Positions 28,374 to 37,693 are shown, counted from the stretch's first letter. The stretch: 64,000 nt of DNA from Mycolicibacterium flavescens (GCA_900637135.1 LR134353.1:3038001-3102000); one strand, 5' to 3'. Notes: generated by a model from the sequence alone, not told the origin. A program made the numbers and translations.

Positions 28374-28724
28374 TCAGGTGTCGGTCATCGGTGAAATCTG
28401 AGCCAGCAGGGCGTCCAGCCGGCGATAACTGCGTTCGGCGTCGAGCCGGTACCGGTCGATCCATGCGGTCAGCCGCTCGAGCGCGGCGGCGTCCAGGTGT
28501 ACCGGCCTGCGCTGAGCCTCGCGGGTCCTGGTGACCAGTCCCGCTTGCTCGAGCACCTGAATGTGTTTGGACACTGCCTGTTTGGTGATGTCGAAGGGCT
28601 CCGCGAGCTCGTTGACCGTGGCCGGCCCCCGAGACAGCCGCGCCACGATGGCGCGCCGGACGGGGTCGGCCAGCGCCATGAAGGCGCGGTCGAGTGCGGA
28701 GTCAGCATCGTCATCACGCTCCAA
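28374..28724 (-). CDS. ArsR-family transcriptional regulator
   Basis: 116 residues from a TTG at 28724. Winged helix-turn-helix: FMALADPVRRAIVARLSRGPATVNELAEPFDITKQAVSKHIQVLEQAGLVTRTREAQRRP is the SdpR/ArsR pattern without metal-binding cysteines, so the signal is not a thiol-bound metal. The C-terminal helix likely dimerises. It is paired with a SRPBCC gene, and two tandem 16-bp operators lie four bases upstream of its start, supporting autoregulation. The TTG start is the only one that fits the frame ahead of the DNA-binding domain. Confidence 0.9.
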   Translation of the reverse strand: MERDDDADSALDRAFMALADPVRRAIVARLSRGPATVNELAEPFDITKQAVSKHIQVLEQAGLVTRTREAQRRPVHLDAAALERLTAWIDRYRLDAERSYRRLDALLAQISPMTDT

Positions 28725-28727
28725 CTG

Positions 28728-28759
28728 TCAACCCTATGTTTGATCAACTCTATGGTTGA
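28728..28759. promoter_or_regulatory. Tandem 16-bp operator of the ArsR gene
   Basis: Two directly abutting copies, TCAACCCTATGTTTGA (28728-28743) and TCAACTCTATGGTTGA (28744-28759), 14/16 identical. The second is a TCAAC-N6-GTTGA dyad; the first is an imperfect version. Located immediately before the arsR start, so repression by promoter occlusion is likely. Confidence 0.75.
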
Positions 28760-28801
28760 CTACCAAGGTAAACCGGCCCAGAGGCCGTGTCAAGGCTGAA
28801 G

Positions 28802-30130
28802 TCAGCGCTTGCGACGGATGATCGCGCGCAGCTTGTCGAGTCGGGTGGCGATCTCGCGCTCCACGCCATGCGAGGTCGGCTTGTAGTAGTCGACACCGAC
28901 CAGTTCATCGGGCGGATACTGTTGCGGCACAACCCCGTCCGGATCATCGTGGCTGTACTTGTAGCCGACCGCGTTTCCGAGCTTCTCCGCGCCGGAGTAG
29001 TGGCCGTCGCGCAGATGCGGCGGCACCATCCCGGCCTTACCCGCCCGGATATCGGCCATCGCCGCCCCCAGCGCCGTGGTCACCGCGTTCGACTTCGGCG
29101 CCGTCGCGAGATGAACCGTGGCGTGCGCGAGCGTGAGCTGCGCTTCTGGCATGCCGATCAACTGCACGGTCTGAGCGGCGGCCACCGCGGTCTGCAACGC
29201 CGTCGGATCCGCCATGCCGATGTCCTCGCTGGCCAGGATCATCAGCCGCCGCGCCACGAAGCGCGGGTCCTCCCCCGCGACCAGCATCCGGGACAGATAG
29301 TGCAGTGCGGCGTCGACGTCGGATCCGCGCACGGACTTGATGAACGCGCTGATCACGTCGTAGTGCTGATCCCCGTCGCGGTCGTAGCGGACGGCGGCCT
29401 TGTCCAGCGACTGCTCGATGGTCTCGACGGTCACGGCCTCGCCAGCTTCGGCCGCCACCTCCAGCGCGGTCAGCGCCCGGCGGGCGTCGCCGGCAGATAA
29501 CGAAACCAGAAGCTCGACGGCCTCGTCGGTGACGGTCACCCTGCCTGCGAGGCCCCGAGGGTCGTCGATGGCGCGGCGGACCAGCGTGCGCACCGCGTCG
29601 GTATCGAGGGGCTGCAGCTGCAGGATCAGCGACCGCGAGAGCAGCGGGGCCACCACCGAGAACGACGGGTTCTCGGTGGTCGCAGCGACCAAGGCGACGA
29701 CGCGGTTCTCGACCGCGGACAGCAGCGCGTCCTGCTGCGTCTTGGAGAAGCGGTGCACCTCGTCGATGAACAGCACGGTCTGCTCGCCGTAGGCGGCCGC
29801 ACGCCTGGCGACGTCGATCACGGCGCGCACCTCTTTGACGCCCGCCGACAGCGCCGACAGCGCCTCGAATCGTCGGCCGGTGGCTTGTGAGATCAGCGAC
29901 GCCAGCGTGGTCTTACCGGTACCGGGCGGGCCGTAGAGGATGACCGAGGCCGCGCCCGACCCCTCCACCATTCGGCGCAGCGGAGAGCCGGGCTGCAGCA
30001 GGTGGTCTTGGCCGACCACCTCGTCGAGGGTCGCCGGACGCATCCGCACCGCCAAGGGCGCCGACGCGCCTACGGGCCCGGCCGCGGGCGTTGGGGCCTC
30101 GCCGGGGACGTCGAACAGACCGTCGGACAC
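28802..30130 (-). CDS. rarA: Replication-associated recombination protein A (RarA/MgsA)
   Basis: 442 residues. AAA+ ATPase acting at stalled replication forks. Walker [12 protein letters not shown] (67-77), Walker [20 protein letters not shown], sensor 1 [15 protein letters not shown], then the C-terminal tetramerisation domain with [32 protein letters not shown] and [13 protein letters not shown]. Start is GTG, 20 bases after the DUF3097 stop, suggesting a two-gene transcript. Position matches Rv2559c. Confidence 0.96.
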   Translation of the reverse strand: MSDGLFDVPGEAPTPAAGPVGASAPLAVRMRPATLDEVVGQDHLLQPGSPLRRMVEGSGAASVILYGPPGTGKTTLASLISQATGRRFEALSALSAGVKEVRAVIDVARRAAAYGEQTVLFIDEVHRFSKTQQDALLSAVENRVVALVAATTENPSFSVVAPLLSRSLILQLQPLDTDAVRTLVRRAIDDPRGLAGRVTVTDEAVELLVSLSAGDARRALTALEVAAEAGEAVTVETIEQSLDKAAVRYDRDGDQHYDVISAFIKSVRGSDVDAALHYLSRMLVAGEDPRFVARRLMILASEDIGMADPTALQTAVAAAQTVQLIGMPEAQLTLAHATVHLATAPKSNAVTTALGAAMADIRAGKAGMVPPHLRDGHYSGAEKLGNAVGYKYSHDDPDGVVPQQYPPDELVGVDYYKPTSHGVEREIATRLDKLRAIIRRKR

Positions 30131-30150
30131 GCCTTCTGCTTACCACGCCG

Positions 30151-30999
30151 TCACGACGCGGGTTGCGTCACGAAGTCGATCAATTCCTCGACCCGCCCGA
30201 TCAGCGCGGGCTCGAGGTCGTTCCAGTCCCGCACCCGCCCGCGGATGCGTTGCCAAGCCCTGGCGATGTCGGCCTGCCCGTCGGCCGGCCAGCCCAGCGC
30301 GCGGCACACGCCCGCCTTCCAGTCAACGCCTTTCGGCACCGCGGGCCATTCCTCGACGCCGAGCCGCTCGGGTTTGACGCCCTGCCAGATGTCGATGAAC
30401 GGGTGGCCGACGACCAAGGTGTGGGAGCCGCCGGGTCCGCGCCGCACCGCGTTCATGACCTCGCTGGCGATGCGGGCCTCTTTCGAACCCGCGACCAGGT
30501 GGTCGACGAGGACGCCGAGCCGGCGGCCGGGCCCGGGCCGGAAGTCCTCGACGATCGCGACGAGATCGTCGATGCCGCCGAGGTGTTCGACGACGACGCC
30601 TTCGATCCGCAGATCGTCGCCCCAGACCTGTTCGACGAGTTCGGCGTCGTGCCGGCCCTCGACGTAGATGCGGCTGGCCAACGCGACTTTCGCCCGGACG
30701 CCGTGCACCGCAACGGATCCCGACGCCGTTCGGGTGGTCTTGGGTACAGTTCGGCGAGGAGCGGTCAGGATGACGGGCTTTCCGTCGATCAAATAACCCG
30801 GCCCGACGGGAAACGGCTTACGCCGTCCGTTGCGGTCTTCCAGTTCCATGCGGCCGTACTCAACCCGCACGATGGCGCCGACGAATCCCGTCTGCGCGTC
30901 CTCGACGACGAGCCCGATCTCGGCCGGTTGTTCAGTGGAGCGGACTCTGCGCGGGTGAGGGTTGTTGGCCAGGATGTCGGAGCCATAGCGATCAGCCAC
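30151..30999 (-). CDS. DUF3097 family protein
   Basis: 282 residues from the GTG at 30999. The family is confined to actinobacteria and uncharacterised. A beta-rich N-terminal region (IGLVVEDAQTGFVGAIVRVEYGRMELEDRNG) precedes a Toprim-like segment: ASRIYVEGRHDAELVEQVWGDDLRIEGVVVEHLGGIDDL then RRLGVLVDHLVAGSKEARIA. The E-G-x-x-D then D-H-L pattern is that of Toprim proteins (primase, OLD, RNase M5), which suggests a nucleic acid enzyme. It is directly upstream of rarA. An alternative, longer frame upstream lacks a credible start. Confidence 0.75.
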   Translation of the reverse strand: MADRYGSDILANNPHPRRVRSTEQPAEIGLVVEDAQTGFVGAIVRVEYGRMELEDRNGRRKPFPVGPGYLIDGKPVILTAPRRTVPKTTRTASGSVAVHGVRAKVALASRIYVEGRHDAELVEQVWGDDLRIEGVVVEHLGGIDDLVAIVEDFRPGPGRRLGVLVDHLVAGSKEARIASEVMNAVRRGPGGSHTLVVGHPFIDIWQGVKPERLGVEEWPAVPKGVDWKAGVCRALGWPADGQADIARAWQRIRGRVRDWNDLEPALIGRVEELIDFVTQPAS

Positions 31000-31112
31000 C
31001 GAGCGATCGTAGGGCCGCGTCCCGCCCCCACCCGATGCGATGTGGTTCCGACACGCCGAGATGTCTGCCACTCCGACGTCTGCCCGCGGATGAGAAAGGC
31101 GCGTCGGCGACA

Positions 31113-31922
31113 ATGCGGGGCGTGACCGATCTGTTCCGATACGGACCCTGGGCGGTGATCGCCGGCGGCTCCGAAGGCGTCGGCGCCGAGTTCGCCCACC
31201 AACTTGCCCACGCGGGGTTCAACCTCGTGCTGATCGCGCGCAAGCCCGACCCGCTCGAGCAGACGGCCGAAACCTGTCGCCGCACCGGCGTTGCGGTGCG
31301 AACCCTTGCCGTCGACTTGACCTCACCCGACGCGCTGGAGCGCACCGTGGCGGTCACCGGTGACGTCGAGGTCGGCCTGCTGATATACAACGCCGGAGCC
31401 AACACCTGCAGCGAGCACTTCCTCGACGCTGACCTCGCCGACTTTCAGAAGGTGATCGACCTGAACGTCGGCACCATGCTCGCGGTGGTGCAGCACTTCG
31501 GCCGTCCGATGCGAGAGCGCCGCCGCGGCGGCATCCTGATGGTGGGGTCGATGGCGGGATACCTGGGCTCCGTGCGCCACACCGTTTACGGCGGGGTGAA
31601 GGCGTTCGGCCGGATCTTCGCCGAGAGCCTGTGGCTCGAACTGCGCGACTACGACGTCCATGTGCTCGAACTCGTCCTCGGCGTGACCCGCACACCGGCC
31701 ATGGAGCGGGTGGGCCTGAACTTCGACGTGCCCGGTATGCGGGTGGCCGATCCAGCCGACGTGGCGCGAGAAGGTCTGGAGCAGTTGGCGAACGGGCCGG
31801 TGTATGTGGCAGGCGGTAACGCCGAGGACGTCGCACGCCGCAACGACCCGGACCGCGCCAAGGTCGTGCTGCGCACGCACGAGTTCATGCAGAAGCTGCT
31901 GGGCGAGAAAGGAACCCGATGA
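31113..31922 (+). CDS. Short-chain dehydrogenase/reductase
   Basis: 269 residues from the ATG at 31113 (GTG at 31122 also possible). Rossmann motif GGSEGVGAEFAHQLAHAG, NAG motif (LIYNAGANTC), catalytic Ser in MVGSMAGYLG and Tyr/Lys in YGGVKAFGRIF. It is an NAD(P)-dependent oxidoreductase of the classical SDR type, close to the group annotated as very-long-chain ketoacyl reductases. Substrate unknown. Its stop overlaps the ATG of the next gene (ATGA). Confidence 0.88.
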   Translation: MRGVTDLFRYGPWAVIAGGSEGVGAEFAHQLAHAGFNLVLIARKPDPLEQTAETCRRTGVAVRTLAVDLTSPDALERTVAVTGDVEVGLLIYNAGANTCSEHFLDADLADFQKVIDLNVGTMLAVVQHFGRPMRERRRGGILMVGSMAGYLGSVRHTVYGGVKAFGRIFAESLWLELRDYDVHVLELVLGVTRTPAMERVGLNFDVPGMRVADPADVAREGLEQLANGPVYVAGGNAEDVARRNDPDRAKVVLRTHEFMQKLLGEKGTR

Positions 31923-32404
31923 CCGAATTGGCGGACCTTGAGCGGCGACTTGCCCGCCTCGAGGACGAGCGCGCGATCGAGCGGCTGATCGCCTCCTACG
32001 GTCCGCTGGTTGACGCCGGCGAAGCCGATGCGACCGCGAACCTTTGGGCCGACGACGGCACCTACGACGTCGAGGGTTGGCACATGGCGGGCCGTGGCGA
32101 GGTCGCGGCGATGGTCCGCTCCGACGCGCACCAGGGTTTGATCCGCCGCGGATGCTGCCACTTCTTGGGACCCGCGGTGGTCACGGTCGACGGCGACGAC
32201 GCGGTCGCGGTCTGCGAGTCGCTGTTGGTGACGCGCCACGACGACGGTTTCGCGGTGTCACGCGCGGGCGCCAACCACTTCCGGTTGCACCGCAGCGACG
32301 GCCGATGGGCGATCGTCGCGCGCCGAACCCGACAACTCGACGGCAGCGTCGAGGCTCGCGAGTTGTTGACGGCTGGCGTGGCCGGACATCCGACATCGGG
32401 GTGA
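31919..32404 (+). CDS. NTF2-fold / SnoaL-like protein
   Basis: 161 residues. Begins with a short coiled segment ELADLERRLARLEDERAIERLIASYGPLVDAGEADATANLWADDGTYDV typical of SnoaL_4-like proteins paired with SDRs in mycobacteria. The remaining beta sheet includes HFLGPAVVTVDGDDAVAVCESLLV. Members act as hydratases or isomerases or are inactive. ATGA overlap with the SDR makes a common pathway step likely. Confidence 0.82.
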   Translation: MTELADLERRLARLEDERAIERLIASYGPLVDAGEADATANLWADDGTYDVEGWHMAGRGEVAAMVRSDAHQGLIRRGCCHFLGPAVVTVDGDDAVAVCESLLVTRHDDGFAVSRAGANHFRLHRSDGRWAIVARRTRQLDGSVEARELLTAGVAGHPTSG

Positions 32405-32469
32405 CTCTCGACCGGCGCGAGCGACCGCGGGAGGTCAAATTGTCGCGGCGTGTCGTGTGCAAACACGGC

Positions 32470-32513
32470 CGCTCGCGGAGATGTGTGGGGAGCGCTCGCG
32501 GAGGTGTGGGGAG
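32470..32513. repeat. Imperfect 21-23-bp tandem repeat
   Basis: Two adjacent units, CGCTCGCGGAG followed by ATGTGTGGGGAG (32470-32492), and CGCTCGCGGAG followed by GTGTGGGGAG (32493-32513). They differ by a two-base indel. They occupy the 116-base gap between convergent genes; they may be a repeat of no function or part of a terminator. Confidence 0.7.
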
Positions 32514-32520
32514 CGCGAGT

Positions 32521-33549
32521 TCAGGGTTGGGTGATCTCGTCGACGACGGTGTGAATGAACCGCATCTTCTCGAGCACCGGGCCGGGCAGCACGAACGGGT
32601 AGAGATCTTCCTTGCCCATCGAGCGGTTGAGCATGTTCAGCGCCCACGACAGCGGAAGCCACATTTCGATGATGGCGTCGAAGCTGCTCGGTCCCAGGAC
32701 CTTTCGTTCGAATGTCGCCGCCGCGGGCGCCACCCCGAACGCGGCGGCGGTGTCGAGAGTGTCGCGGATGTGCAGATAGTGCGCGAACGTTTCCGCCCAG
32801 TCCTCGGCCGGGTGCATGGTGGCGTAGGAGGAGACGTAGCTCTTCTGCCAGTTGTCGGGCGGACCGTCGTTGTAATGACGGTCCAGAGCGGCCTGGTAAT
32901 CGGCGTCGGGGTCACCGAACAACTCGCGGAACCGGGCGTCGTAATCGGGTGACACGCTGACCAGGCGGTAGTAGTAATAGTGCCCGACTTCGTGGCGGAA
33001 GTGGCCGAGCAGCGTGCGGTACGGCTCGTCCATCGCCTTGCGCAACTGCTCGCGGTGCACGTCGTCGCCCTCGGCGAGATCCAAAGTGATGACACCGTTT
33101 TGGTGTCCGGTGAACACCTTTTTATGTTCGCTCGACAACAAGTCGAAGGCCAGGCCGTAGTCGGGGTCCTCGTCGCGGCCGATGATCGGCAGCTTGAGTT
33201 CGTGCAGTTCGGCCAACAACCGCCGCTTGGCGCGCTCGGCGTCGGCGAACGCCGCGAGCGCCTTGGTGTCGGAATCCTGCGGCCGGGTGCGGGTGAGGGT
33301 GCATGCGTCACACAGCTTGTGGACCGGAGCTTTCTCCACCAGCCAGTTGCATTCCGCCAGATGCATATTCGCGCACAGCTGGTACTTCTCGCCGTCGACG
33401 AAGCCGGCGTGGTTCTGCTCGTCGCCGGTGGCGATGACCAACAACGCCATGTCGTCGAGCGAGAACCCCAGCGGCCGACCGCACGACAGGCACAGTGAGT
33501 TCTCGAACGCGAGGCGCTGTCCGCAGTTGGGGCACAGGAAGTCACGCAT
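32521..33549 (-). CDS. Zinc-ribbon plus gluzincin-like metallopeptidase (Rv2568c type)
   Basis: 342 residues from the ATG at 33549, with GGAGG upstream and an eight-base overlap with the preceding stop. The N terminus has a zinc ribbon (FLCPNCGQRLAFENSLCLSCGRPL) and two more cysteine pairs near residue 70-95 (CANMHLAECNW, HKLCDACTL). The catalytic HEVGHYYYYR motif is around residues 187-196, and a downstream glutamate in PAEDWAETFAHYLH could be the third zinc ligand. The family is annotated as putative zinc-binding metallopeptidase. Last gene of the ATP-grasp/transglutaminase cassette, where it might process the ligated peptide product; that is inference. Confidence 0.85.
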   Translation of the reverse strand: MRDFLCPNCGQRLAFENSLCLSCGRPLGFSLDDMALLVIATGDEQNHAGFVDGEKYQLCANMHLAECNWLVEKAPVHKLCDACTLTRTRPQDSDTKALAAFADAERAKRRLLAELHELKLPIIGRDEDPDYGLAFDLLSSEHKKVFTGHQNGVITLDLAEGDDVHREQLRKAMDEPYRTLLGHFRHEVGHYYYYRLVSVSPDYDARFRELFGDPDADYQAALDRHYNDGPPDNWQKSYVSSYATMHPAEDWAETFAHYLHIRDTLDTAAAFGVAPAAATFERKVLGPSSFDAIIEMWLPLSWALNMLNRSMGKEDLYPFVLPGPVLEKMRFIHTVVDEITQP

Positions 33550-34474
33550 GCAACACTCCTCCCTCGAACGGTTCGACGTCGACGGAGACGTCGATCTCGC
33601 TGCTCTGCGACTCGGTGTAGATGATGCCGCGCAACGGCGGGACATCGGCGTAATCGCGGCCGTACCCGACGGTGATGTAGCGCTCGTCGACCATCTGGTC
33701 GTTGGTGGGATCGAGGCCCAACCACTGGTTCTGCGGTGTCCACACGGCGGCCCACGCGTGGGTCGCGTCGATACCGATCATCCGTTCCTTCCCGGGCGGC
33801 GGATCGGTCGCCAGATAACCCGACACATAACTGGCGGCCAACCCGTTGGCGCGCAGGCAGGCGATGGCCAGCCGTGCGAAGTCCTGACATACCCCTTCGC
33901 GTGCCGCCAAAACCTCGCTGACCTGAGTGGACACCGTCGTCGATCCCGAGCGGTAGGTGAAATCGGAGTAGATGCGGTGCGTCAGGTCCCCCAGCGCGTC
34001 GATCAACGGTCGTTCCGGCTCGAAACTGGCTGCCGCGTAATCGCGTAGGACCGGGGTGATCTCCGGCGGCTGCAGGTCGAGGGTGAACTCGGTCGCCAAC
34101 GCGGCGTCGACGCCGACCGGGCGGGCGATCTCCCACGGCGCCAACGCCGAACCGGCCCCGTACAGCGTGGGCGGCGGTGGGTCGACTTCGACCACCGACC
34201 GGCTGGTCACCGCCAGCGTCCGGTGGCGTTCGGCTACGTGGAAATACGAGCTGATGTTGCCGTAGACGTCGCGGCTGGTGGAACTGTCCGCGGCCGGCGG
34301 ATCGATCTCGAGCTCGTGCGACAGGCAGCGCTGACGCTCGGTGTCCCGCGGAGTGAGGAAGCCACGGCCGTAGGAACTGGTGACATCGGCGGCGTAGCGG
34401 TACACGGTGCGGTGCATAATGCGGTAGGTGCGGCTGGCCGCAGACGAAGTCGGGCCGTCCGGGAACGCGTTCAC
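33542..34474 (-). CDS. Transglutaminase-like cysteine peptidase (Rv2569c type)
   Basis: 310 residues from a GTG at 34474 that overlaps the previous stop (GTGA). An N-terminal beta domain (YRIMHRTVYRYAADVTSSYGRGFLTPRD) precedes the transglutaminase core with Cys in REGVCQDFARLAI, His in DATHAWAAVW and Asp in GLDPTND. Bacterial members of this type are thought to act as peptidases or amide-processing enzymes rather than cross-linkers. Genes of this kind travel with circularly permuted ATP-grasp and alpha-E genes, exactly as here. Confidence 0.9.
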   Translation of the reverse strand: MNAFPDGPTSSAASRTYRIMHRTVYRYAADVTSSYGRGFLTPRDTERQRCLSHELEIDPPAADSSTSRDVYGNISSYFHVAERHRTLAVTSRSVVEVDPPPPTLYGAGSALAPWEIARPVGVDAALATEFTLDLQPPEITPVLRDYAAASFEPERPLIDALGDLTHRIYSDFTYRSGSTTVSTQVSEVLAAREGVCQDFARLAIACLRANGLAASYVSGYLATDPPPGKERMIGIDATHAWAAVWTPQNQWLGLDPTNDQMVDERYITVGYGRDYADVPPLRGIIYTESQSSEIDVSVDVEPFEGGVLHA

Positions 34475-37131
34475 GGCATCAGCCGCCGCTCGTCCGGACC
34501 CCACAGGTGTTGCATGCCCCCAGGCAGCGACAGATGGGTCGCGGTGATCACGGTCGCCAGTTCACGGAGATCCGCGTGCATTCCGTCGAGCAGCTCAGCC
34601 AACTCGACCCGCCTGCCGTCCACGATCTCCTCGAGACCATCGGGGTCGAGTCGCCGTAGCCGCGTGGCGATCTCGTCGACCATCCGCTCGGGCCGCGACG
34701 AACCCGACGACCCGGGCAACGCCTTGAGGCCCGCGCGCAGCCGCTCCAGCTGGTAGATCAGCGAGCGCGGGTTGTCGGTGTCGAACAGCACCAGGTCGGC
34801 GACCGCGGACATGCTGACCTTTCCGAGCATCCGGCGCCGGTAGATGACCGACGACTCGCACACCACCAGAGTCGATTCGGTGATGGTCTGCTCGGCGGCC
34901 GGGCTACGGGCGGTGGTGAGCGTCGCGCTCAGGAGCGCGGTGAGGTTCAGGCCGCGTTCGATGCGCTTGCCGATGTCCATCATCGTCCAGCTGACATCGC
35001 GGATCATCGATTCCGCCGCCACACCGGACAGCGCCAGCATGCCCGCGAGGGTCAGGCTGGCCGTCGCGGTGAGGAACGCCTCGCCCTCGGCCTGCGAATC
35101 GGGCGGCTCGTTGGCGGTACGGCCGGCCGATGACGCGGGTGGATGAAGCAGCGCCCGTTCCACAGCGGCCAGCACCATCCAGGTGTCGTTGGACATCTGG
35201 TCGCGCACCGAACGGGTGAGCAGGCCGAGGCGTTCGACGGACTGGGCCAGCGATCCCGGGCGGTACCGGTCCGCGGTCAACGACCACAGGGTGGACTGCG
35301 CGGTGGCGACCATCTCCGCGTCGTCGCCGCCGGCGCCGGTGTCGGTACCGGTTTGGTGGCCCAGCGCGGCCAGCAACACCGGCACGCATTCGCTGCCGTC
35401 CATGTCTCGGCGGTAATGAAATTCGTGGTAACGCTCCCTGGTCACCGTGAGCAGCCGCGCCATGTGCTCGGCGCGTTCGGCGTAGCGTCCCACCCAGAAC
35501 ATGTCGGCCAGTACACGCGGCGAGCTCACCGCGCGCGTCGGGCTCGGCCGGACCGCGGGCAATTCGACCGGCGGCACCCGCTCCACGGTGACCCGCTCCG
35601 GTGCCCGAACCCAGACATCTTTGGCGGCAACGGTGTTCAGTGTGTACGCCGCATCGCCCGGCGCCAGGACATAGCCGAGGCCGCCGATCATGGGCGCATA
35701 GCCGCCGCGCTGAGCGACGGTGAACAGGCGCATGCCGACATTCGTCGCCGACAAGCTGCCGGATACGACAACGCTTGGCGCAGAGGAGAACTGGGGCAGC
35801 TCCTGGCCGACCCACTGCCACGGTGTGGCTTCGATGCACTCGGTGAGCTGCCGGCGCTGATCGGCCGACAGGGCGGGGCCGACGATCCCACGGCCGCCGG
35901 TCACCGGTCTGATCAACAGCGACGACAGGTGGGCGAGAAGATGCGAGCGTTCGGTGCTGATGCCGCCCCAGTACATCGGCGCGGTGTCGAGCATCGGTGC
36001 CTCGCCGAGCAACTGTTGCGAGAGTTCGGGCAGAAACCGTTGCAGCCCCGGGCTTTCGAGGACACCGCTGCCCAACGTGTTGACGACCGCTACCGTGCCA
36101 CGGCGCAGCGCCTCGACGAGGCCGACGACACCGATTCGTGAGTCCGAACGCAGATCCAGCGGATCGACGAAGTCCGCGTCCACCCGGCGCAGCACGACGT
36201 CGACACGCTTGAGCGTTCCCATCGAGCGCATCCACAGCTTGCCGTCACGCACGACCAGGTCGTCGCTCTCCACCAGCGGAAAGCCCAGCACGCTTGCCAG
36301 GTATGCCTGGTCGAAGGCGGTCTCGGAGTGGATGCCCGGGCTGAGTACCACCACAGTGGGTTCTTCGGCCGACTCGGGAGCGGCGTCGATGAGCGCCAGT
36401 CGCAGCGCCTGGGCCCACGGGGACGCCGGTCGCGGGCCGATCCTTTCGTAGAGGTCGGGAACCGCATGCGCGACGACGCGCCGGTCCGCCAGCGCGTAAC
36501 CCGCCCCCGAGGGTGCCTGTGTCCAGTCGGCGTTGACGAGGAAGTCGCCGTCGGCGACGCGGCTGACGTCGCAGCCGTGCAGGAACAGTTGGTGGCGGCC
36601 GGGGACGTCGATGCCTCGCGCGGCCCGCACGTAGCCAGGATGGGCGAAGAGAAGCTGGGCCGGCAGCACGCCGCTGGTGATCGACAGCTGAGGCCCGTAC
36701 AGGTCGGTAAGGACCGCGTCGAGAAGTCTGGAGCGCTGCAGCAGACCGGATTCCAGCACGTTCCACTCGTCGGCCGAGACCACAAGGGGCAGCGCGTCGA
36801 GATGCCACGGCCCGGGTTCGGTGGGCTCGTGACCGTTCGGGCCGGTTTGACCGACCACCGAACCGCGCCCGTCGACCCGAACATAGGTGATGCCGTCGTT
36901 GTCGACCAGGCTGCGCACCACCTCACGCAGCTGCGCCAGACCGGGGCGGCCGCGCTCGGCGACGCAGTCGGCCAGGTCCTGCCACCCCGGGCGGACTTCG
37001 CCTGCGGCATCGACGAACTCGTCGTAGCCGCTGCCTGCGCCCGGTCGCACGTCGAACAGCGCCTGCTGAATGCGTGCGGTGCGGTACCTGCCCAGCAGGT
37101 CGTCAGGGACGTTCGGTGCCGGTAGTGCCAT
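34471..37131 (-). CDS. Circularly permuted ATP-grasp fused to alpha-E domain (Rv2567 type)
   Basis: 886 residues. The first 520 or so form a circularly permuted type 2 ATP-grasp: the N-terminal PDDLLGRYRTARIQQ, the nucleotide-binding RPASPWAQALRLALIDAAPESAEEPTVVVLSPG, the GTLKRVDVVLRRVDADFVDPLDLRSDSRIGVVGLVEA block and NTLGSGVLESPGLQRFLPEL. From about 535 an all-helical alpha-E domain starts at SPRVLADMFWVGRYAERAEHMARLL. The family is predicted to make peptide or amide bonds, with alpha-E as a partner or carrier. In other genomes the two parts are often separate genes. First gene of a three-gene cassette; no product or substrate is known. Confidence 0.9.
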   Translation of the reverse strand: MALPAPNVPDDLLGRYRTARIQQALFDVRPGAGSGYDEFVDAAGEVRPGWQDLADCVAERGRPGLAQLREVVRSLVDNDGITYVRVDGRGSVVGQTGPNGHEPTEPGPWHLDALPLVVSADEWNVLESGLLQRSRLLDAVLTDLYGPQLSITSGVLPAQLLFAHPGYVRAARGIDVPGRHQLFLHGCDVSRVADGDFLVNADWTQAPSGAGYALADRRVVAHAVPDLYERIGPRPASPWAQALRLALIDAAPESAEEPTVVVLSPGIHSETAFDQAYLASVLGFPLVESDDLVVRDGKLWMRSMGTLKRVDVVLRRVDADFVDPLDLRSDSRIGVVGLVEALRRGTVAVVNTLGSGVLESPGLQRFLPELSQQLLGEAPMLDTAPMYWGGISTERSHLLAHLSSLLIRPVTGGRGIVGPALSADQRRQLTECIEATPWQWVGQELPQFSSAPSVVVSGSLSATNVGMRLFTVAQRGGYAPMIGGLGYVLAPGDAAYTLNTVAAKDVWVRAPERVTVERVPPVELPAVRPSPTRAVSSPRVLADMFWVGRYAERAEHMARLLTVTRERYHEFHYRRDMDGSECVPVLLAALGHQTGTDTGAGGDDAEMVATAQSTLWSLTADRYRPGSLAQSVERLGLLTRSVRDQMSNDTWMVLAAVERALLHPPASSAGRTANEPPDSQAEGEAFLTATASLTLAGMLALSGVAAESMIRDVSWTMMDIGKRIERGLNLTALLSATLTTARSPAAEQTITESTLVVCESSVIYRRRMLGKVSMSAVADLVLFDTDNPRSLIYQLERLRAGLKALPGSSGSSRPERMVDEIATRLRRLDPDGLEEIVDGRRVELAELLDGMHADLRELATVITATHLSLPGGMQHLWGPDERRLMP

Positions 37132-37195
37132 CAGTGCAGAACGGTAACCGGTCAGCCCGGGATGCGGCGCAGTGCGCTGTGCCGGCGATCGATGC

Positions 37196-37663
37196 TCATC
37201 GCTTCAGCCGCACCGCCAATTCCTCCGGCGGTACGCGGTGACCGTCGGCGCACCGAATTTCGACGGTGGCCTCGGCGCCACACCCCCGGTGCGCAAGGCG
37301 CAACGGCGTGCGGTTGGGCAGATGGCGCCGGCCCCACTCGAACATCGCCCAGACCACCGGCATGAACTCCCGGCCGGCGTTAGTGAGGACGTACTCGTCG
37401 CGGCTGCGCTGGCCCGGCTCCTGATAGGGCTGCCGCTCCAGCAGACCGGCCTCGACCAGGTCCGAAAGCCGGGCCGCCGCGGCGGCTTTGGTGATGCCGA
37501 CCCGGCGCCAGAAGTCGTCGAAGCGGGTGGTGCCGTAATAGGCCTCGCGCATGATGAGCATCGCCGACTTGGTGCCCAGCACCGCCATCGTCTTCTCGAT
37601 CGGGCACTCCCCGACCGCCGACCAGGCGTCCCGGTCGGCCAGCCTCCCCTGCAGAACTGTCAT
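37196..37663 (-). CDS. HxlR-family transcriptional regulator
   Basis: 155 residues from the ATG at 37663 (GTG at 37672 also in frame). Winged helix typical of HxlR: CPIEKTMAVLGTKSAMLIMREAYYGTTRFDDFWRRVGITKAAAAARLSDLVEAGLLERQPYQE. The first Cys (in GECPIE) is the position of redox sensing in some relatives; the C-terminal domain has two more Cys (HRGCGAE and RCADGH). Divergent from the thiolase, with a strong CTATACC/GGTATAG dyad between them. It likely represses both genes. Confidence 0.92.
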   Translation of the reverse strand: MTVLQGRLADRDAWSAVGECPIEKTMAVLGTKSAMLIMREAYYGTTRFDDFWRRVGITKAAAAARLSDLVEAGLLERQPYQEPGQRSRDEYVLTNAGREFMPVVWAMFEWGRRHLPNRTPLRLAHRGCGAEATVEIRCADGHRVPPEELAVRLKR

Positions 37664-37693
37664 GGAATTCACCCTACCCCTGAGTTGTTCTAC

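Noticed and set aside
32637..34136. 499-codon frame overlapping transglutaminase and metallopeptidase genes
   Set aside because: Low-complexity Arg/Thr composition; motifs of both real genes lie in other frames.
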